A stretch of DNA of 64,000 bases, from assembly GCA_030530215.1 (NCBI GenBank), contig JAUMVJ010000001.1:182168-246167 (forward strand), read 5' to 3'. The first letter of the stretch is position 1. Each line of letters starts with the position of its first letter. Under the pieces are notes generated by a model. It did no database searches. It had not been told where the DNA came from and worked only from the letters and a program-made list of their open reading frames with translations. This DNA comes from Coriobacteriia bacterium (GTDB lineage Bacteria > Actinomycetota > Coriobacteriia > Coriobacteriales > Eggerthellaceae). Positions 35,634 to 44,706 of this stretch are shown piece by piece. A program made the translations under genes and the position numbers.

Positions 35634-36755
35634 ATGACTACCTTCGAAACCTGCGGAAAGACAGAAGAAGAGGTCTACCGCGAATTCCAGGAATATCTTG
35701 ACTGCTTCGGCTTTGGCTACTGCGCTGTCGAAGGCGGGCACGAGATGGGCATGATCAAGGAGTTCTACACTCCGCAAGACGCCCTGTATTGCATGGACAT
35801 GCCCCGCGACAAATTCTTCGACGCACAATGGTTCGCCGAAAAGGAAGGCCTTGAAGTCGACGAAGCCGAGGAAATCCTGCGCGACCTTGCCGTTCGCGGC
35901 AACATCTATCGTGAGCGCGCAGACGACGGCAAAATGCTCTATCACATGGAGCCCGCCGCGCACGGCATCTACGAATTCCATGCGGGCGACAAGATGAACA
36001 TGAATTGGATCCCCTCGCTCTATGGCGTGATGGGCGGCGGCATGCTCGCCCAGGTGTACGACGCGGGCATCCCCTTCTATCGCTGTGTCCCCGCTGACAA
36101 ATCGCTCGTGCGCGAAGGCGACCTCGAGGCCGACGACGACATCTTCGAGATGCTGAAGAAGCACCGCCGATTCTGCATCAGCCCCTGCGCCTGCTTGCAA
36201 TCCTCGCGCGACATCATGGGCATGCACAACTGCGACCACGACGGCAACGTCTGCGTGCAAACCGACGAGATGGCCGATTACTATCTGGACGACCTTAAAC
36301 TTGGCCGCGAAGCAACGCTTGAAGAAGTGCACGAGCTGCTTAAGCGCAACGTCGACGCCGGGCTGGCCATCCAAACCACCTTCGCAAAGAAGAACGAGAT
36401 CATCTGCAGCTGCAAGGTGTGCCACTGCGGCATTTTACAGGCAGCAAAGATGTTCCCCGGCGATGCCATGAACAACATCTCGCGCTACCGCATCGATTTC
36501 GACAAGTCCCTGTGCATGCAAGACGGCGGATGCGCCGCACGTTGCACCATGGGCGCCATCACCATCGATGAGGACGGATACCCCGTCACCGATTCCAGCT
36601 GCATCGGCTGCGGCCAGTGCGTCATCGCGTGCAGCACTTGCGCGCGCCAACTGGTGCACAAGGATCCCGAGGGACTTGACGAACTTCCCGATCTTGTGTG
36701 GGACGCCTACACCATCATGGAGAAGAATCGCCGCGAAAAGGGCACGCTGAAATAG
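35634..36755 (+). CDS. Winged-helix-like 4Fe-4S binding protein
   Basis: A 373-residue protein. The N-terminal part (about 40-105) looks like a winged helix (EEILRDLAVRGNIYRERADDGKML). Then come Cys clusters at 181-187 (CISPCAC), 200 and 207, and 258-265 (CSCKVCHC), and a C-terminal ferredoxin-like pair: Cys294/300/304 and Cys323/326/329/333. The second motif is a canonical CxxCxxCxxxC; the first is stretched. Related proteins exist in anaerobes as 4Fe-4S proteins of unknown role. An AAAGGGGGAA site precedes the ATG. It faces the ArsR gene and is followed by hypA and hypB. Confidence 0.78.
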   Translation: MTTFETCGKTEEEVYREFQEYLDCFGFGYCAVEGGHEMGMIKEFYTPQDALYCMDMPRDKFFDAQWFAEKEGLEVDEAEEILRDLAVRGNIYRERADDGKMLYHMEPAAHGIYEFHAGDKMNMNWIPSLYGVMGGGMLAQVYDAGIPFYRCVPADKSLVREGDLEADDDIFEMLKKHRRFCISPCACLQSSRDIMGMHNCDHDGNVCVQTDEMADYYLDDLKLGREATLEEVHELLKRNVDAGLAIQTTFAKKNEIICSCKVCHCGILQAAKMFPGDAMNNISRYRIDFDKSLCMQDGGCAARCTMGAITIDEDGYPVTDSSCIGCGQCVIACSTCARQLVHKDPEGLDELPDLVWDAYTIMEKNRREKGTLK

Positions 36756-36954
36756 GAAAGCGGACGGCGGGGCTGCTCGCGGCGCAAGGCCCGGCCCATA
36801 GCCAACGCGAGCAGCAAGTCGCCCGTAGGCGACGGCGCAGGAAAAGGGCGCCACCGCATTAGGCGGTGCCTTCCCTGCCGACCACCAGCCCCGTCAAGCA
36901 CAAAAAATCGCCAAGGAAACTCCGCCCGCAACCAGTGAAACCGAAGGAGCAAGC
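36756..36954 (+). other. Spacer between Fe-S gene and hypA
   Basis: 199 nt with no gene. A small hairpin (CACCGC-ATTAG-GCGGTG, about 36852-36868) has no T-run, so readthrough into hypA is possible. Confidence 0.4.
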
Positions 36955-37305
36955 ATGCATGAAATGGCAATTCTTTCCAACGTTATGGACGTTGTGCTCA
37001 AGCATGCGCAAGAAAACGACGCCTCCCGTGTTCTTGAGGTCAACCTGGTTGTGGGCGAACTGCGCGATGTCGTGGACGAGTTGATGGAGAGCTGCCTTCA
37101 GTTCCTTGCGCGCGACACCATCGCAGCCGATGCCAAATTAAGCATGGAAAAGGTGCCGCTGCGAGCGCAATGTCAGGAATGCCTTCTTGTGTTCAAGGCT
37201 GACGTACACGACCCGGAAAGCCTGGTGTGTCCCGATTGCAACAGCACAAAACTGGGCATCTACACGGGAAAAGAGTTCTATATCAAGAACATCGAGATTA
37301 TCTAG
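36955..37305 (+). CDS. hypA: Hydrogenase/urease nickel chaperone HypA
   Basis: A 116-residue nickel carrier for [NiFe]-enzyme maturation. It begins MHEMAI with the N-terminal nickel-binding His2-Glu3. The zinc site is formed by Cys pairs in QCQECLL (about 73-76) and VCPDCN (about 90-93). Nineteen nt separate it from hypB. No hydrogenase structural genes, nor hypC-F, are in the window, so the client enzyme is elsewhere or different. Confidence 0.93.
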   Translation: MHEMAILSNVMDVVLKHAQENDASRVLEVNLVVGELRDVVDELMESCLQFLARDTIAADAKLSMEKVPLRAQCQECLLVFKADVHDPESLVCPDCNSTKLGIYTGKEFYIKNIEII

Positions 37306-37324
37306 AAATCTGAGGGGAAGAGCC

Positions 37325-37996
37325 ATGGAACAGAGCCGCATCATCGAAATCAAAGAGGACATCCTGTCCAGCAACACCAACGCAGCCGACGCTTTCCGCG
37401 CAACGCTCGCCCAGGAAGGCACCTTCTATACCGACATCATGGCTTCACCGGGGGCGGACAAAACCACTCTTTTGCTAGCACTGCTCCCCTACCTGCGCAA
37501 ACAGGGGGAAGTCGGAATCATCGAGGCCGATCTGGCCTCTACGGTCGATTCGCAGAAAATCAAAGAAGCCGGCGTTGATGCGGTGCAACTTGAGACCCAC
37601 GGCATCTGCCATGTCGACATGAACATGGTCGAAAAATCCTGGGCAGCCTTCGGGGGCAAGCACTACGACTTCCTCTTTTTGGAGAACATCGGCAACCTAG
37701 TTTGCCCCGCAGAGTTCGACACCGGCGCGCACCGGCGCGTCATGCTTCTTTCGGTACCCGAGGGCTACGACAAGGTTTACAAGTACCCGCCCATGTTCTC
37801 GGTGGTGGACGCGCTAATCGTCACCAAAACCGACTACCTGCCGCTAAACCCAGACTTCGACATGGCCGCGCTGCACAAACAAGCACGCGTGCTCAACCCG
37901 AATCTGCGCATATTCGAAACCTGCGCCCGCACCGGCGAAGGCGTAGAGGAGCTGGCCGCCTGGCTTTGCGAGTGCCGCACGACATCCGTCGTATAA
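37325..37996 (+). CDS. hypB: HypB-like GTPase with altered P-loop
   Basis: A 223-residue protein of the HypB family, which uses GTP to help load nickel. Family features are HGICHVDMNMV (Cys-His metal site), ENIGNLVCPAEFD, SVPEGYDK and TKTD as the guanine motif. The P-loop reads SPGADKTTLL where the family has SPGAGKTT: the Gly before the invariant Lys46 is Asp45 (codon GAC at 37457-37459). A one-base change explains it, so it could be a real functional change or a recent mutation. The His-rich or CxxCGC N-terminus of many HypB proteins is missing. The start at 37325 follows GGGGAAGAG. Confidence 0.88.
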   Translation: MEQSRIIEIKEDILSSNTNAADAFRATLAQEGTFYTDIMASPGADKTTLLLALLPYLRKQGEVGIIEADLASTVDSQKIKEAGVDAVQLETHGICHVDMNMVEKSWAAFGGKHYDFLFLENIGNLVCPAEFDTGAHRRVMLLSVPEGYDKVYKYPPMFSVVDALIVTKTDYLPLNPDFDMAALHKQARVLNPNLRIFETCARTGEGVEELAAWLCECRTTSVV

Positions 37997-38021
37997 CTCA
38001 AAAGCGAAGACCGCGCTCTCG

Positions 38022-38318
38022 TCAAGCGTTGCTAACCAACGAGGCGGAAAGAACCTGCGCAGCCTTTTGAAGCGCAGCGCTTCGGATGAACTCAGACTTC
38101 TTTACGCCCTGCACCTTAGCTGCACGCTCGATGAGCTCGGCGGCCGAAGCGGGGCATTTGAACGAGATATTCTTGTTTTCCTCTTCGGAAAGCCTGGGTC
38201 GCCCCACGCGAAGAGTGATCAAATCGCCCTCCCAGCTCCCCGCCTCCCACTCGGCGGCGCTTCTTTCTATCTCCTCGTCGCTTAGCACGTAACCGTTGGC
38301 AAGCTTATATTCAGCCAT
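38022..38318 (-). CDS. Ribbon-helix-helix antitoxin-like protein
   Basis: A 98-residue protein. The N-terminus (MAEYKLANGYVLSDEEIE) is acidic and probably binds the toxin. Residues 45-90 (VGRPRLSEEENKNISFKCP, then KKSEFIRSAALQKAA) resemble a CopG-type DNA-binding domain. The ATG at 38318 has a GGAGG site and lies two nt after the stop of the toxin-like gene. The longer open frame to 38462 overlaps that gene and lacks a start signal. Its probable role is to neutralise the partner and repress the pair. Confidence 0.78.
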   Translation of the reverse strand: MAEYKLANGYVLSDEEIERSAAEWEAGSWEGDLITLRVGRPRLSEEENKNISFKCPASAAELIERAAKVQGVKKSEFIRSAALQKAAQVLSASLVSNA

Positions 38319-38320
38319 GA

Positions 38321-38593
38321 TCAATGCCTCCTCCTGCTCATAGCGACCTCTCGCAAGGTACGCCCAGACAATGGCGTGTTCGCGTGATAAATGAGTATCC
38401 CCTCTTCCGTAAGCGTTCCCACCATCTCGATATCGCGACCTTTGGCATCCCGGCCAATCCAAAGGTATTCGGGGTAATTCCGGCTGTTAGCGCGAATGGC
38501 CATAAAAAAGGAATTGTGCCAAGCGTGCTCTATGTCCGCGGGATCTAATTGAGGATGCTTGCTGCAAACTCTAGGATGAATTGTCAATTTCAT
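38321..38593 (-). CDS. Toxin-like small protein upstream of the antitoxin
   Basis: A 90-residue basic protein (ends MSRRRH) with conserved-looking IGRDAKGRDIEMVGTL and ILIYHANTPLSGRTLREV. This beta-strand pattern recalls BrnT-like and other RelE-fold toxins, but I cannot name the family. It is first in a two-gene minus-strand unit, an order seen in BrnTA and HigBA systems. A promoter and direct repeats sit just upstream. The ATG at 38593 follows AAAAGTGAAGAGCG, a weak site. Confidence 0.6.
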   Translation of the reverse strand: MKLTIHPRVCSKHPQLDPADIEHAWHNSFFMAIRANSRNYPEYLWIGRDAKGRDIEMVGTLTEEGILIYHANTPLSGRTLREVAMSRRRH

Positions 38594-38609
38594 CGCTCTT
38601 CACTTTTCC

Positions 38610-38662
38610 TACTACTAAATTGTACTACTAAAATATCGTCTAGGTTATATGCACATCAAATT
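38610..38662 (-). promoter_or_regulatory. Promoter and direct repeats of the toxin-antitoxin unit
   Basis: TACTACTAAA occurs at 38610-38619 and 38623-38632 (13-bp step). On the minus strand TTGATG is followed after 18 nt by TATTTT, which overlaps the second repeat. Repeats over a promoter suit binding by the ribbon-helix-helix protein. Confidence 0.5.
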
Positions 38663-38765
38663 CACTTGTTCACCTGCGTTAATTCACAGCCTAGCCGATA
38701 GGTGATAAAGAAAAGTTGAAGACGGTTTGAAGCTAGCCGACCAAAGCCTACACGCTCTAAAACGC

Positions 38766-38797
38766 AAAAAGGATGCCTGCGAAATGCAGGCATCCTT
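38766..38797 (-). terminator. cysS terminator
   Basis: Perfect 12-bp stem AAGGATGCCTGC/GCAGGCATCCTT with loop GAAAT. On the minus strand it ends in TTTTTG. It lies about 115 nt after the cysS stop. Confidence 0.8.
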
Positions 38798-38910
38798 CTA
38801 CTTGACATTATGTTGAGCTAAGGCCGCAGTCCCCCTTGCCGAAGCTTGGGGAACGCGAGTGCCGCGCGCGCCGAGTAATCAAGTCGCCCTGCGCCTCACG
38901 CGCACCTTTG

Positions 38911-40434
38911 CTATTTGCGGGAAACGCGAGCTCCTTGCGGGGTGTCCTCGATAACGAAGCCGGCGGCAGTGAAGCCGTCGCGCACGCTATCGGCAACTGC
39001 CCAGTTCTTCTCGGCACGAGCGGCGGCGCGGGCATCAAGCAAAGCCTGAACGGCAGCTTCGCCATCGGCGCCTTCGTAGCCTGCAACCTCGCGAGCCAGA
39101 TCGAAGATCTCGGCAGGATAGCTGGCCTCGTCCTCGGCACCGCCCAACTCGATGCCCAGCACGGCAACAAGCTCGGCCACCGCGTCGGCCGCAGCCTTAA
39201 GAGCATGCGCATCGTCCGCGGCAAGCGAAGCCTCGCCGATAAGGGCATTGGCCTCGTTCACGAAGGTGAACACGAAGCCCAGGGCGCCCGCGGTGTTGAA
39301 GTCGTCGTCCATGGACTCGGTGAATCCTGCGCGCATAGCGTCAACAGCGGCGCTTAGGGCAGCGGCATCAAGCGCCTTGCCCTCGCCGGCCGCAGCATCA
39401 ACAGCGTCAGCGGCTCCAGCGTTTTCGGCGGCCCAGCGGGTGTTCTTCACGAAATTCTCGATGCGGGAAAGCGCGGTCTCGGATTCCTTCAGGCGATCGT
39501 CGCTGAAATCAAGCGGGCTGCGATAGTGCGTCTGCAGCATGAGCATGCGCAGAACCGCGGCGGGCGTCGTCTGCAAAACGTCGCGCAAAAGCAAGAAGTT
39601 ACCCAGCGACTTGGACATCTTCTCGTTGTTGATGTTAAGCATGCCGCCGTGCATCCAATAATTGTTGAAAGTCACGCCGTAGGCAGCCTCAGACTGGGCA
39701 CGCTCGTTCTCGTGGTGCGGGAAGCACAGGTCGGCACCGCCACCATGGATATCGAAGGGCAGGTCAAGATACTTTTTGCTCATGGCCGAGCACTCAATGT
39801 GCCAACCCGGCCTGCCTTGGCCCCATGGAGAATCCCAGCTGGGCTCGCCGGGCTTGGCAGCCTTCCAAAGAGCGAAGTCCAAAGGGTCGCGCTTGCGATC
39901 TTCGAGGCCTTGACCGTCGGCGCGCAGCTCGCGATGACCCGATTCCATCTCGTCAATGTTGCGGCCCGAAAGCTCGCCGTAAGCGCCGTAAGAGCGCACG
40001 TCGAAGTACACGTCGCCCTCGGCCTCGTAGGCATGGCCGCGCTCGATCAGCAGCTGCACCAGCTCGATCATCGCAGGAATTTCTTCGGTGGCCTTAGGAC
40101 GAATGTCAGGGTCCTTCACGCCGGCGGCACGCATGTCGGCGATGAACTGCTCGGTATAGTGCGAGGCCACCGCCTCGGCGGTAGTGCCCTCCTCGTTGGC
40201 CTTCTTGATGATCTTGTCGTCAACGTCGGTCACGTTCTGCACGAAGGTCACTTTGAAGCCGCGCCACTCAAGGTAGCGGCGCACGGTGTCAAAGCTGATG
40301 AAGGTGCGCGCGTTACCGATGTGAATGAAGTTGTACACGGTGGGGCCGCACACGTACATGCGCACCTCGCCCTCGTGGACGGGGACGAACTCGCGCTTGG
40401 CGCGGGCCTTGGTATCGTAAATCTTGATGGTCAT
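38911..40434 (-). CDS. cysS: Cysteinyl-tRNA synthetase
   Basis: Class I aminoacyl-tRNA synthetase that charges tRNA-Cys. Motifs are HIGN (38-41) and [11 protein letters not shown], with zinc ligands including Cys29 and the CSAMS and HHENERAQ segments. The 507 residues include an Ala-rich C-terminal helical region. The ATG follows CTAAGGA. It is the last gene of the lysS-clpC-ispD-ispF-cysS run, an arrangement common in actinobacteria and clostridia. Confidence 0.95.
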   Translation of the reverse strand: MTIKIYDTKARAKREFVPVHEGEVRMYVCGPTVYNFIHIGNARTFISFDTVRRYLEWRGFKVTFVQNVTDVDDKIIKKANEEGTTAEAVASHYTEQFIADMRAAGVKDPDIRPKATEEIPAMIELVQLLIERGHAYEAEGDVYFDVRSYGAYGELSGRNIDEMESGHRELRADGQGLEDRKRDPLDFALWKAAKPGEPSWDSPWGQGRPGWHIECSAMSKKYLDLPFDIHGGGADLCFPHHENERAQSEAAYGVTFNNYWMHGGMLNINNEKMSKSLGNFLLLRDVLQTTPAAVLRMLMLQTHYRSPLDFSDDRLKESETALSRIENFVKNTRWAAENAGAADAVDAAAGEGKALDAAALSAAVDAMRAGFTESMDDDFNTAGALGFVFTFVNEANALIGEASLAADDAHALKAAADAVAELVAVLGIELGGAEDEASYPAEIFDLAREVAGYEGADGEAAVQALLDARAAARAEKNWAVADSVRDGFTAAGFVIEDTPQGARVSRK

Positions 40435-40650
40435 GAAAATCCTTAGCCTTTCAAGGATTGAGAATGTAAGTGCCTAATTATAAAAGAGGGGCGGCTCACC
40501 TTATAGGCGCAGACTCGTTTTGACTGCGCGCTTTCGCGCTTCCTTGGCCGCGCTTTCGCCTCACTCAGACCGTGCGCTTTAGTCGCGCCCCGCCTAAGCC
40601 CTACCTGCGCTCAACACGAACGCATGCAGGCTCCTTGCCGCCGCGCCAGG

Positions 40651-41142
40651 CTAGCAACATCGATCAAGCAGCACCACGGCCTCGGCGGAAATGCCCTCTT
40701 CCCTACCCTCGAAGCCCAAATGCTCGGTGGTAGTTGCCTTGACGCCGATATTTTCCGCATCGATTTTCATGGCGCGCGCCAAATTCTCGCGCATAGCCTC
40801 ACGGTGGGGCGACAGCTTGGGCGCCTGCGCGGAAATCACGCAATCGATGTCTAAGATCTCGTAACCACGCTCGCGAACCAGATCGGCCACAGCACTCAGC
40901 AGAACCAAGGAATCGGCGCCCTTGTAAGCCGGGTCAGTATCGGGGAAGAGCTTGCCAATATCGCCGCCGCGAATGGCGCCCAGCAGGGCATCGGCCACCG
41001 CATGAGCTAAAACATCGGCATCGGAATGGCCATCAAGCCCCTGATAATGAGGGATTTCCACGCCGCCTAGAATCAGCTTCCTGTCCTTGGCAAAAGCATG
41101 GACGTCAAAGCCCAAACCAATACGCAAGCCTTTATTCGGCAT
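40651..41142 (-). CDS. ispF: 2-C-methyl-D-erythritol 2,4-cyclodiphosphate synthase
   Basis: Closes CDP-ME 2-phosphate into the cyclic diphosphate in the MEP pathway. The 163 residues have the zinc ligands Asp and His in GFDVHAF and the [18 protein letters not shown] segment, [11 protein letters not shown], and the C-terminal [14 protein letters not shown]. It overlaps the end of ispD by 11 nt, so the pair is translated together. Confidence 0.95.
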   Translation of the reverse strand: MPNKGLRIGLGFDVHAFAKDRKLILGGVEIPHYQGLDGHSDADVLAHAVADALLGAIRGGDIGKLFPDTDPAYKGADSLVLLSAVADLVRERGYEILDIDCVISAQAPKLSPHREAMRENLARAMKIDAENIGVKATTTEHLGFEGREEGISAEAVVLLDRCC

Positions 41143-42022
41143 CGGCGGATCCTTCCTTAGAGGAGTTCTTGGACGAGCTTTCGTCCTTCATGGCGTTTTC
41201 GGGCGCCGCACGAACGGCGGCGGAGATGATGCGGTAATCCTCGGGCACGGTGAGCTTAAGGTTGTCGCGTTTGCCCTCGACCATCAGCACACGGCCACCC
41301 AAGCGCTCGATGAGCGAGGAATCGTCGGTGCCCACAAAGCCGTGCGAAAGCGCGTCGGCATGTGCGCGGCGGTAAATGCCCGCGCGGAAGACCTGCGGAG
41401 TTTGAGCGTTCCAAAACACCGAGCGATCGGGCGTGCCCACGATGGCACCGTTCTCGACCACCTTCAGGGTATCGATGGAGGGATGTCCCACCACCGCTCC
41501 ATCGGCGTCGAAGTTGCCCTTGAGCGTTGCGATAGTGTGCTCAACGAGCTTGGCCGAAACCAAGGGACGCGCGCCGTCATGCAAGAGGATGAAATCGTAT
41601 TTCTCGGGCACCTGCTCCAGACCGTTGAAGGCGGATTCCTGGCGGATGGAACCCGATTCGGCCATTACGATCGGCGTTGCAAACTCGTAAGGATCGATGG
41701 CGCGCGAAAGATACTCGGCGGCGCGATCCTTCGGAGCAACCACCACGATAAGACCGATGTCGGGCACGCGATCCATAACCTCGATGGAGCGCGTGAGCAC
41801 GGGCTTGCCCGCAATCTCAACCAGCTGCTTGCCGCCCTCGCGGCCGAAGCGCTCGCCCGAGCCGCCCGCCAAGATAACGGCAGCGGTTGCGGCCTTTTTG
41901 TCAACAATGCCCTGCGGGCGGTACTCCGCCTGCAGGGCATCGAATTCAGCATCGTCTAAAGTCTCCAGAAGGTTGCGCAAGGCAAAGGGTGCAGATACGG
42001 GATCGACGATTTCCTTGGCCAT
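41132..42022 (-). CDS. ispD: 2-C-methyl-D-erythritol 4-phosphate cytidylyltransferase
   Basis: Adds CMP to methylerythritol phosphate. The nucleotide loop [18 protein letters not shown] lies at about residues 50-67, with [10 protein letters not shown] and [13 protein letters not shown] segments ([11 protein letters not shown]) further on. The protein is 296 residues, about 60 longer than usual: an N-terminal extension of about 45 residues with unknown role and a charged tail ([13 protein letters not shown]). The ATG at 42022 follows CAGGAGG; the in-frame ATG at 42037 lacks a site. Confidence 0.93.
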   Translation of the reverse strand: MAKEIVDPVSAPFALRNLLETLDDAEFDALQAEYRPQGIVDKKAATAAVILAGGSGERFGREGGKQLVEIAGKPVLTRSIEVMDRVPDIGLIVVVAPKDRAAEYLSRAIDPYEFATPIVMAESGSIRQESAFNGLEQVPEKYDFILLHDGARPLVSAKLVEHTIATLKGNFDADGAVVGHPSIDTLKVVENGAIVGTPDRSVFWNAQTPQVFRAGIYRRAHADALSHGFVGTDDSSLIERLGGRVLMVEGKRDNLKLTVPEDYRIISAAVRAAPENAMKDESSSKNSSKEGSADAE

Positions 42023-42045
42023 TGTTCCTCCTGGCAACTCGCATG

Positions 42046-44613
42046 TTAATCGGCTGCTTGGCCTCCCTGGGCGCTACCACCGCCGGGTAGGCCGGCGTGC
42101 CCCAAATCGTACTGAGACAAAAGCAGCTCGGCTTCCTTGGCAATGGTATCACGCTTGCGGGGCGCAGGGATGGAACCAGAGCCAGCGGTGAAGCTAAGCT
42201 TGCCGTCAACCACGTCCACGTCGATGACCGAGCCAGCCGTCCACTTGCCCTCAAGAATCTGCTCGGACAAGGGATCCTCGAGCAGGCGCTGGATGGCGCG
42301 GCGCAAAGGACGCGCGCCCATGGCCAGGTCGGTGCCCTCTTTCACCACGAAGCGTGCTGCCTCGTCGGTGAGGTTGATGGTCATGTTCTGCTCAATCAGG
42401 CGCTCACGCAGGTCGGAAACCATCAGATCCACGATCTCGAGCAGCTCTTCCTCGGTAAGGCTCTTGAAGACGATAATCTCATCCAGACGGTTAAGGAATT
42501 CTGGCTTGAACAGGCGCTTGACCTCGGACATCACGCGCGTCTTGATTTCCTTGTCGTCCATTCCGCCGTTCTTTGCGCCGGTGAAGCCCAAGGGAGCCTG
42601 CGCGGTGATTTCGCGTGCACCGACGTTGGAGGTCAGGATGATGACGGTGTTGCGGAAGTCGACCGAGCGGCCTTGCGAGTCGGTAAGGCGGCCTTCCTCC
42701 AAAATCTGAAGAAGGATATTGAACACATCGGGGTGCGCCTTCTCGATCTCGTCGAACAGAACCACCGAGTAAGGCTGCTGGCGCACGGCCGTGGTCAGCT
42801 GCCCGCCCTCGTCGTAGCCCACGTAGCCCGGGGGCGAACCGATAAGACGCGAGACCGTATGCTTTTCCATGTACTCGGACATGTCGAAGCTGATAAGCGC
42901 GCGCTCGGTGCCGAACAGGAACTCGGCAAGCGCCTTTGAGAGCTCGGTTTTGCCCACGCCGCTGGGGCCAAGGAACATCAGCGATCCGGCAGGGCGCTTG
43001 GGATCCTTCAGGCCCGAACGGCTGCGACGAATTGCCTTGGAAAGCGCAGTTACCGCTTCGTCCTGGCCGATCACGCGCTCATGCAGCACGGATTCCATGC
43101 GCAGAAGCTTGTCGGTTTCGGCCTCGGTCAGGTTGGAAACAGGAACGCCCGTAGACATAGAAACCACGTCGGCGATGTCTTCCACGGAAACCTCGGTGAC
43201 CTTCTTGGCGTTTTCCTCTTCCCATTTGGCCATGGCAGCGTCGCGCTCTTTCTGGACCGCGAGCTCCTTCTCGCGCACCTTGCCGGCGCGATCGAAGTCC
43301 TGATCGGCGATGGCCTCGTCCTTCTGGCCGCGCAGGCGACGCAGCTTGTCGTCGAGCACCTGCACTTCCTCGGGCAAAACCATATTGCGGATGCGCAGGC
43401 GGGCGCCCACCTCGTCGATGACGTCGATGGCCTTGTCGGGCAGGAAGCGATCCTGGATGTAGCGATGCGACAATCCCACCGCCGCGCGCAGAGCCTCCTC
43501 GGAGTAGTGAACTTTGTGGTAGTCCTCGTAGCGATCGCGCAGGCCCTCCATGATGCGAATTGCCTGCTCCTCGTTGGGCTCTTTAACAGTGAGCGATTGG
43601 AAGCGACGCTCGAAGGCGGAATCCTTTTCCAGGTGCTTGCGATATTCCTCAAGCGTGGTAGCGCCGATGATCTGAATCTCGCCGCGCGACAGGGGCGGTT
43701 TCAGGATGGAGGCGGCGTCAACCGAGCCCTCGGCGGCGCCGGCGCCCAGAAGCGTGTGAATCTCGTCGATGAAGAGGATGATGTCGCCCGCATCCATGAC
43801 CTCTTTGATGCACTTCTTCAGGCGATCCTCAAACTCACCACGGTACTTGGAACCGGCAACCAGAGCGCTGATGTCCAGAGTAACCAGGCGCTTGCCGCGC
43901 AAGGTTTCGGGTACCTGATCGGCCACGATAAGCTGAGCTAGGCCCTCGACGATGGCGGTTTTGCCAACGCCCGGCTCGCCCAGGATAAGAGGATTGTTCT
44001 TCTGGCGGCGCGAGAGAATCTGCATCACGCGCTCAATCTCGCCTGCGCGGCCGATAACCGGGTCGAGCTTGCCGTCGGCTGCCTTGCGCGTAAGGTCGCA
44101 GCCGAACTCCTTGAGCATGCTGTCGGCGGTGGCCATCACAGGGTCGACCCCGTTGGTGCCTGCATAGATGGGGCTTTGGCCAACTAGGTCGTTAAGAGAG
44201 GCGCGCACGGCCTCGCCCGAGATGCCCATGCGAGCCAGCACCTCGATAGCGGTGCCTTCGTTTTCGCGCACAATTCCCAGAAGCATATGCTCGGTGGAGA
44301 TGTAGGTCTGACCCATCTGCATGGCTTCGCGCAATGCGTGCTCAAGGACGCGCTTGGTGTGCGGCGTGAAGGACAGGTGCCCCGAAACGTCGGCATTGGG
44401 ATCGATCTCGACGACCTTTTTAATAGCATCGACCACGGCATCGTAGGTGACGCCCAGATGATCCAAGGACTGCGCAGCCAAGCCGTCGTTTTCCTTCAAA
44501 AGGGCCAACAACAGATGCTCGGTGCCAACATAGGGCTGATGCAGGGCGCGGGCTTCTTCCTGCGCGAGCACCAAAACCTTGCGGGCTTTATCGGTGAACT
44601 TATCGAAGGGCAT
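42046..44613 (-). CDS. clpC: ATP-dependent Clp protease ATP-binding subunit ClpC
   Basis: An 855-residue AAA+ unfoldase that feeds substrates to ClpP and handles misfolded proteins. Two Clp N-terminal repeats (about 5-150) precede AAA+ domain one ([21 protein letters not shown]). A middle UVR-like coiled segment ([19 protein letters not shown]) and domain two ([22 protein letters not shown]) follow. The UVR-like segment marks ClpC rather than ClpB. No ctsR, mcsA or mcsB precedes it. It lies between lysS and ispD, with a 23-nt gap to ispD. Confidence 0.95.
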   Translation of the reverse strand: MPFDKFTDKARKVLVLAQEEARALHQPYVGTEHLLLALLKENDGLAAQSLDHLGVTYDAVVDAIKKVVEIDPNADVSGHLSFTPHTKRVLEHALREAMQMGQTYISTEHMLLGIVRENEGTAIEVLARMGISGEAVRASLNDLVGQSPIYAGTNGVDPVMATADSMLKEFGCDLTRKAADGKLDPVIGRAGEIERVMQILSRRQKNNPLILGEPGVGKTAIVEGLAQLIVADQVPETLRGKRLVTLDISALVAGSKYRGEFEDRLKKCIKEVMDAGDIILFIDEIHTLLGAGAAEGSVDAASILKPPLSRGEIQIIGATTLEEYRKHLEKDSAFERRFQSLTVKEPNEEQAIRIMEGLRDRYEDYHKVHYSEEALRAAVGLSHRYIQDRFLPDKAIDVIDEVGARLRIRNMVLPEEVQVLDDKLRRLRGQKDEAIADQDFDRAGKVREKELAVQKERDAAMAKWEEENAKKVTEVSVEDIADVVSMSTGVPVSNLTEAETDKLLRMESVLHERVIGQDEAVTALSKAIRRSRSGLKDPKRPAGSLMFLGPSGVGKTELSKALAEFLFGTERALISFDMSEYMEKHTVSRLIGSPPGYVGYDEGGQLTTAVRQQPYSVVLFDEIEKAHPDVFNILLQILEEGRLTDSQGRSVDFRNTVIILTSNVGAREITAQAPLGFTGAKNGGMDDKEIKTRVMSEVKRLFKPEFLNRLDEIIVFKSLTEEELLEIVDLMVSDLRERLIEQNMTINLTDEAARFVVKEGTDLAMGARPLRRAIQRLLEDPLSEQILEGKWTAGSVIDVDVVDGKLSFTAGSGSIPAPRKRDTIAKEAELLLSQYDLGHAGLPGGGSAQGGQAAD

Positions 44614-44706
44614 GATTCCCCTTTCGGTCCCTAATCAAAAACTACGAACAGCGCCCAAGCTCGGTGCCTTGCAGGCGGCCTTGCTTGAGCGCGGTTGGGC
44701 GGGCGT

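Larger units (their letters stand above)
38594..38910. other. Intergenic interval between toxin-like gene and cysS
   Basis: 317 nt without a gene. It holds the control region of the toxin-antitoxin pair and the cysS terminator, both entered separately. The A/T-rich composition near 38610-38680 differs from its surroundings. Confidence 0.6.
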
